From: CADEED01 sp041395625
GTDB taxonomy: Bacteria; Pseudomonadota; Gammaproteobacteria; Steroidobacterales; Steroidobacteraceae
Assembly (NCBI GenBank): GCA_041395625.1
Contig: JAWLAE010000004.1
Coordinates: 251,459-315,458, forward strand
Reading direction: 5' to 3'
DNA length: 64,000 nucleotides
Below, piece after piece: positions 60,540 to 64,000 of this stretch. The position numbers and the translations under genes are program-made. A model generated the notes under the pieces. The model did not search any database. It saw only the letters and a list, made by a program, of their open reading frames with translations, and was not told where the DNA came from. The first letter of the stretch is position 1; each line of letters opens with the position of its first letter.

Positions 60540-61742
60540 CTACCAGCGATACAAAGTGGCAACGAAGCCCTTGGCCAGCTCCGCGGCCCCGGCAGGAAGC
60601 TCGACGAAACCCTCCGTACCCGCGAGCGCCGTAAAATCGCCCGAACCGTTGGTGGGGCTCGGATTGGCCCAAGTGCGGCCCCATTCGTCGGTTTGCAACT
60701 TCACGGGCAGAAAGAACGTCAATGAATGATTGACCGTGACCGCCTTGCCGAGTGCCAGGCGCTCGGGCGCTTTGGCGGCGACTGCCATGGCGCGATCCAG
60801 CGCCGGCACCACGTAGCGTGCCAGGCAAACCAGAGTCGAGACCGGATTGCCGGGCAGGGCGAACACGGTCGTGCCCGAGGGCGCGACGCCGAACCACATC
60901 GGCTTACCGGGGCGCTGTGCAATCTTATGGAATATCTGCCGCACACCGAGCCGTTGCAGGACCTGCGGGATGAGATCCAGCTTTCCCATCGAGACTCCGC
61001 CCGAGAGAATCACCGTATCGTGGGTGGCGAGATGTTGCTTGAGGCGTGCTTCGATCGCCGCCGCGTCATCCTGCACGTGATCATCGGCGACCCGAGTGAA
61101 ACCGCGCGCCTTGAGCGCTGCCACGACGCCGTAGACATTCGAGCGCCGCACCTGATAGGGGCGAATTGCTTCACCCGGTTCGACCAATTCATCGCCCGTG
61201 GAGATCACCACGATCGCGGGTTGGGCGCTTACGCGCACGCGTGCCATGCCGGCACTCGCGGCGACGGCGATATCAGGCGCGGCCAATCGCGCGCCGGACG
61301 CTAGCAACAAAGCACCTTGACGGGAATCAGAACCGCGCCGATGCACATTCAGATAGGCGTCGACCCTGGCGTTCGCCTGCAGCTGCGCCGCGCCATTGCT
61401 CATGCTGATCTGCTCGATCGGCACCACTGCATCGCAGCCTTGCGGCAGCATCGCGCCCGTCATGATCTCGATGCAATTGCTGTCGCTCTCGAGGGTGAGA
61501 GGTGCCGCGCCGGCGGCCTGCATGCCTTGTACAGCGAACTCGCGGACGCCGCGCGCGACGCTGGCAGCGCGCAATGCGATGCCGTCCATCGCCACTCGGT
61601 CGAACGGCGGCGCGTCCCGCTCGGCGTAGATGTTCTCGCGCAGAATCGCGCCAACTGCCTGCGTGAGCGGCAGCGATTCGATGGGCAGGCCAGTGAGATG
61701 CTGGCCGATGGTGAATTCGGCTTCGGCAGGGGTCAGCATCAT
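60540..61742 (-). CDS. moeA: Molybdopterin molybdenumtransferase MoeA
   Basis: A 400-residue enzyme inserting molybdate into adenylated molybdopterin. Blocks are RDAPPFDRVAMDGIALRA, IMTGAMLPQGCDAVVPIEQ, VVISTGDELV and ILSGGVSMGKLDLIP, and QRPGKPMWFG and FALPGNPVSTLV near the end, all expected for MoeA. Length is standard. It is the first gene of the minus-strand cofactor operon. Two adjacent in-frame ATG codons are possible starts. Confidence 0.95.
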   Translation of the reverse strand: MMLTPAEAEFTIGQHLTGLPIESLPLTQAVGAILRENIYAERDAPPFDRVAMDGIALRAASVARGVREFAVQGMQAAGAAPLTLESDSNCIEIMTGAMLPQGCDAVVPIEQISMSNGAAQLQANARVDAYLNVHRRGSDSRQGALLLASGARLAAPDIAVAASAGMARVRVSAQPAIVVISTGDELVEPGEAIRPYQVRRSNVYGVVAALKARGFTRVADDHVQDDAAAIEARLKQHLATHDTVILSGGVSMGKLDLIPQVLQRLGVRQIFHKIAQRPGKPMWFGVAPSGTTVFALPGNPVSTLVCLARYVVPALDRAMAVAAKAPERLALGKAVTVNHSLTFFLPVKLQTDEWGRTWANPSPTNGSGDFTALAGTEGFVELPAGAAELAKGFVATLYRW

Positions 61743-61760
61743 CGGGATGATGCTGAATCA

Positions 61761-61789
61761 GCGGGCGCCGGGCAAGAGCCGGCGCCCGC
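61761..61789 (-). terminator. Hairpin downstream of the small secreted protein gene
   Basis: An 11-bp perfect GC-rich stem (GCGGGCGCCGG / CCGGCGCCCGC) with a 7-base loop, 9 bases after the minus-strand stop at 61799 and 18 bases before moeA. There is no T-run, so it may work as a factor-aided terminator or transcript-end hairpin. Confidence 0.55.
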
Positions 61790-61798
61790 CGGCAGACA

Positions 61799-62170
61799 CT
61801 AGTTCTTCTTGTTCTTCGCGTTGTAGGCCCGCAGCTGTTCGTTGAACTGCGATGCCACGGCCTCGAGTTCGTCGATCGCCGCGTTGTGCTTCTGCACCTG
61901 CATGCGATCGAGCTCCTTTTTCTGCTCCGGCGTGATCGTATCGCCGGCTTCGGCAACTTTTCCCTCATGCTCGAGCTTGAGGCAGGAGAGGTAAGCTTCC
62001 ATATCCTTGTTGTACTGCGACACCTGATTCTTCGATGCCACCATTTCTTCCATGGTGGCCGTGGTGCCGTCCGGGATCTTGTCCGGCGCAGTTGGGTACG
62101 TGCAGCCCGCGTAGGCCTGCTGTGCCACCAGTCCGGCGGCCACGAGGAGCACTAAAGCAACAGTCTTCAT
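61799..62170 (-). CDS. Small secreted hypothetical protein
   Basis: A 123-residue protein with a clear signal peptide (VALVLLVAAGLVAQQAYA), then a short Cys-containing part (GCTYPTAPDKIPDG) and a helical remainder (MEEMVASKNQVSQYNKDMEAYLSCLK, then DRMQVQKHNAAIDELEAVASQF), rich in Glu, Lys and Gln. Two Cys could form a disulphide. It has its own downstream hairpin and no link to the cofactor genes. A coiled-coil periplasmic protein of unknown function. The 227 bases between its start and the acyltransferase end hold no recognisable feature. Confidence 0.72.
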   Translation of the reverse strand: MKTVALVLLVAAGLVAQQAYAGCTYPTAPDKIPDGTTATMEEMVASKNQVSQYNKDMEAYLSCLKLEHEGKVAEAGDTITPEQKKELDRMQVQKHNAAIDELEAVASQFNEQLRAYNAKNKKN

Positions 62171-62397
62171 TGGTGAGAATCCCTCAGCAGTTGATTCGGG
62201 CCAGTATCCCGGCGTCTATAGTAAATGCGTCCGGCGCCTGTGCGCCACCCTTTGACAATCCTTGACCGGTGCCGCTCCTGTAAAGGTTTGCCAGCGGGGT
62301 CAAGCCTTCCATATGAAAGGCGCATGCGGCTGAACTCATCCTGAACGCCGGCCCGTTCGAGCGACTGAATGCCGTGTTCGTGCCGGGTTGCGCCCGT

Positions 62398-63342
62398 TCA
62401 CGCGGGCGGTCGTGCCGCGTCGCACTCCGGTTTGTAGCCGCGGGCGTAATAGTTAGGGTAGTCGGCCGACATGCCCTTGAACCGACGATGAATCCAAAGA
62501 TACTGCTCAGGAACGCGGCGCACGTGGGCTTCGATCAGATGATTGATGCGCAGGGCGTCTGCCACGGCGGAATCCGTCGGGAAGTCGGTCAATGGCGGAC
62601 CGATGACGCCTCGGTAATGGTCGCCACCCGGCAGCCGTTCGACAAAATACGGCATCACGACCGCGCCTGTCATGGCCACAATTCGTGTGGTTGCCGTATT
62701 GGTCGCCGCCGGCACGCCAAAGAACGGCACCATTTCGGCACCTTTCTTGCGATAGCTCTGGTCAGGTGCATACCAGACCACTTCACCGCCCTTGAGCGCT
62801 TTCACCAGCGTTCGAATGTCGTCGCGCGGAATCGCCCGTCGCGCCTGGCGGCTGCGATTACGCGCCAGCACCGTACCCAACACCGCATTCTTGGTGGGAC
62901 GATACATAACGTTGAGTGGCAAGCGTACTGCCAGCGCCCGGCAACCGATCTCTATCGTCGTGAAATGCGCTGACAGCAGCAGCACGCCGCGTCCGCTCCG
63001 CCGTGCTTGCTCCACGTGTTCCAGACCGTCGACAGTGGTTAGGCTCAGAACTCGTTCGTCCGAGCCCCACCAGGACGTAGCGGTCTCGAAGAGCGCACAG
63101 CCTAAGCTCGCGAAGTGCTGCCTTAACAGCTCAGCCCGCTGCGTGCTGTCGAGGTTCGGCAGGCAGAGCTGCAGATTGCGAGCCGCGATGCGGGCCTGCC
63201 AGGGCAGGATCGGTCGCAACCCGCGCCCCATACCGCGCCCGATCCGCAGCAACCAGCGGTGCGGCAGCGGCGCCGCCACGCGCAGGATCGCAAGCCCCAG
63301 CCAGGTGGGCCAGTAATTTGGTGCAAGCAAGCGCCAGTTCAT
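62398..63342 (-). CDS. Lipid A biosynthesis lauroyl/myristoyl acyltransferase (LpxL/HtrB family)
   Basis: A 314-residue membrane-bound acyltransferase that adds a secondary acyl chain to lipid A. An N-terminal hydrophobic anchor (GLAILRVAAPL) is followed by the HX4E catalytic motif, His126 to Glu131 in LLSAHFTTIE, then RPTKNAVLGT and the later GGEVVWYAPDQSYRKKG loop. The C-terminus has WIHRRFKG, which is typical. The ATG at 63342 is chosen; one at 63360 adds six residues. Which acyl chain it uses cannot be read from sequence. It supports a Gram-negative outer membrane. Confidence 0.92.
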   Translation of the reverse strand: MNWRLLAPNYWPTWLGLAILRVAAPLPHRWLLRIGRGMGRGLRPILPWQARIAARNLQLCLPNLDSTQRAELLRQHFASLGCALFETATSWWGSDERVLSLTTVDGLEHVEQARRSGRGVLLLSAHFTTIEIGCRALAVRLPLNVMYRPTKNAVLGTVLARNRSRQARRAIPRDDIRTLVKALKGGEVVWYAPDQSYRKKGAEMVPFFGVPAATNTATTRIVAMTGAVVMPYFVERLPGGDHYRGVIGPPLTDFPTDSAVADALRINHLIEAHVRRVPEQYLWIHRRFKGMSADYPNYYARGYKPECDAARPPA

Positions 63343-63372
63343 GGCTGCATCTTGCCGCAAGCATCGGTCGCG

Positions 63373-63816
63373 TCAACGTATCGCGTCTGCCGGCGCTGTC
63401 GATACGTGGTTGTTCGGCCAGCGGTCGACACAGCAAGCGGTCAGTGCGGTACGGAACTCGGTTGGATCGGCATCATCGGGTGTGGCAGCTGCGGCTTTGA
63501 TGCGTGCGGCGCACGCCCGCCCATCTGCATCGGCTCGCAGATCATCGCGGGATGCGTCGCCCCCGCCGAAGAGATCGAGCCACTCCTTGCCCACCCCAGC
63601 CAGCCGCGCGTAGCGCGCACCACAGCGCCGCGCGATCAACCCGGACGCGATACAGTGCGCCTGTTTGTCCGGCATGCCTGCAAAGTCGACCGACTGCATG
63701 GCGCTCCTGGCGCAGCGGGTGGGCGACAGGCTGGCGCAGCCCGACAGGATGCTCAGAGTCAGCGCGAGCAGGACCGGCCGGCGCCATCGGTTCGGTGCGA
63801 GTGCAGCAAAACTCAT
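63373..63816 (-). CDS. Hypothetical lipoprotein
   Basis: A 147-residue putative lipoprotein. A signal with a double Arg and hydrophobic core leads to the lipobox ILSGC, and the mature part has four or more Cys in a charged sequence (LSPTRCARSAM, AHCIASGLIARRCGARYARL, TALTACCVDRWPNNHV). The Cys-rich pattern suggests disulphide-stabilised folding in the periplasm. In-frame starts exist at 63816, 63837 and 63846; the first leaves the cleanest signal. The tRNA-Arg gene begins 38 bases upstream on the opposite strand. No family recognised. Confidence 0.65.
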   Translation of the reverse strand: MSFAALAPNRWRRPVLLALTLSILSGCASLSPTRCARSAMQSVDFAGMPDKQAHCIASGLIARRCGARYARLAGVGKEWLDLFGGGDASRDDLRADADGRACAARIKAAAATPDDADPTEFRTALTACCVDRWPNNHVSTAPADAIR

Positions 63817-63853
63817 TGGAAACCAGTACGATTTCATCTCTGGCACATGCTGC

Positions 63854-63930
63854 GCGCCCGTAGCTCAGTTGGATAGAGTAGCTGGCTTCGAACCAGTTGG
63901 TCGGGAGTTCGAATCTCTCCGGGCGCGCCA
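63854..63930 (+). tRNA. tRNA-Arg, anticodon UCG
   Basis: A 77-base tRNA with all arms complete: 7-bp acceptor stem GCGCCCG/CGGGCGC, discriminator G and encoded CCA, D-arm TAGCTCAGTTGGATAGAGT, anticodon arm GCTGG-CTTCGAA-CCAGT whose 34-36 is TCG (reads the CGA Arg codon), and T-arm with GTTCGAATC. The mobile-element repeat starts 16 bases after its end. Confidence 0.95.
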
Positions 63931-63946
63931 ACCTTCGAAGGGTCTG

Positions 63947-64000
63947 TTCCGGACACATGGGTAACGGATTATTCCGGAGACATGGGTAACACTTTAGCAC
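63947..64000 (+). mobile_element. Probable terminal repeat region of an IS481-like element, cut by the window edge
   Basis: Two imperfect 25-bp tandem copies begin TTCCGGACACATGGGTAAC (63947-63971) and TTCCGGAGACATGGGTAAC (63972-63996). Tandem CATGGGTAAC-type units of this spacing are typical of the terminal repeats of IS481-family elements. The transposase is not in view; the element would continue right of the window. The position directly downstream of a tRNA is a common insertion site for mobile DNA. Confidence 0.6.

Noticed and set aside
63542..64000. A 152-codon minus-strand open frame covering the tRNA-Arg and repeat region
   Set aside because: It reads through the antisense of the tRNA (the RPERFELPTNWFEAS pattern is a well-known artefact) and overlaps the better-supported lipoprotein gene in another frame.
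1..64000. CRISPR arrays, prophage genes or restriction systems
   Set aside because: No regularly spaced direct repeats, Cas, integrase, capsid or restriction enzyme signatures were noticed. The only mobile-element signal is at the right edge.

Overview
The window is dense, GC-rich bacterial chromosome with almost every base in a gene, many 4-base ATGA/GTGA stop-start overlaps and no intergenic stretch longer than about 285 bases. A TonB-dependent receptor, a lipid A acyltransferase, lipoproteins with lipoboxes, Tat-type leaders and the mix of catabolic genes point to a Gram-negative proteobacterium, most likely a gammaproteobacterium. I cannot name the species from sequence alone.

Region 1 (1-23.4 kb) is an accessory catabolic island. 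A minus-strand operon (13088 to 3395) encodes the 3-hydroxyanthranilate meta-cleavage route: semialdehyde dehydrogenase, 4-oxalocrotonate decarboxylase-type enzyme, acylating acetaldehyde dehydrogenase, 4-hydroxy-2-oxovalerate aldolase, 2-oxopent-4-enoate hydratase, 3-hydroxyanthranilate 3,4-dioxygenase and ACMS decarboxylase. These are followed by an NSS-family transporter, an alpha/beta hydrolase and a D-2-hydroxyacid dehydrogenase. Kynureninase lies at the far end, next to a FCD-type GntR regulator and a DapA-like aldolase/lyase. Plus-strand genes around them encode an SsuBC/TauBC-type ABC importer, a TauE/SafE permease, three paralogous secreted LVIVD-repeat proteins and a TonB receptor. 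TTGTNNACAA-like inverted repeats occur in the promoters of the regulator, the DapA-like gene, kynureninase, the TonB receptor and the pathway operon, so the island looks like one regulon for tryptophan/kynurenine-derived aromatics. The 2-aminomuconate deaminase expected in this pathway is not in the window.

Region 2 (23.6-42.5 kb) holds an NmrA-like protein and a Tat-exported amine oxidase. Next comes a tight five-gene operon (MmgE/PrpD, NMN-adenylyltransferase-like, archaeal-type phosphoglycerate mutase, acyl-CoA dehydrogenase, SelD) preceded by a perfect 20-bp palindrome. Then follow a cyclic-nucleotide-binding patatin phospholipase, two aldo/keto reductases with Tat-like leaders, an Ig-like-repeat lipoprotein, a DUF1761 protein, a CMD-family protein, and a run of DUF819 permease, SnoaL-like lipoprotein, methyltransferase, small protein and alpha/beta hydrolase.

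Region 3 (42.5-56.6 kb) contains a MoeB-rhodanese/MoaD-like/BNR-propeller operon. Beside it is a putative envelope-lipid operon (secreted hydrolase, MprF, AcvB/VirJ, response regulator, histidine kinase). Kup, a GlsB-DUF1003 fusion and two PsiF-like small secreted proteins complete this part.

Region 4 (56.6-64 kb) is a molybdenum cofactor operon (moeA, moaA, moaC, a mobA-moaD fusion, moaE, then a TPR protein). It is followed by a small secreted protein, an LpxL/HtrB-type acyltransferase, a lipoprotein and tRNA-Arg(UCG). A 25-bp tandem repeat typical of an IS481-like element end runs off the right edge.
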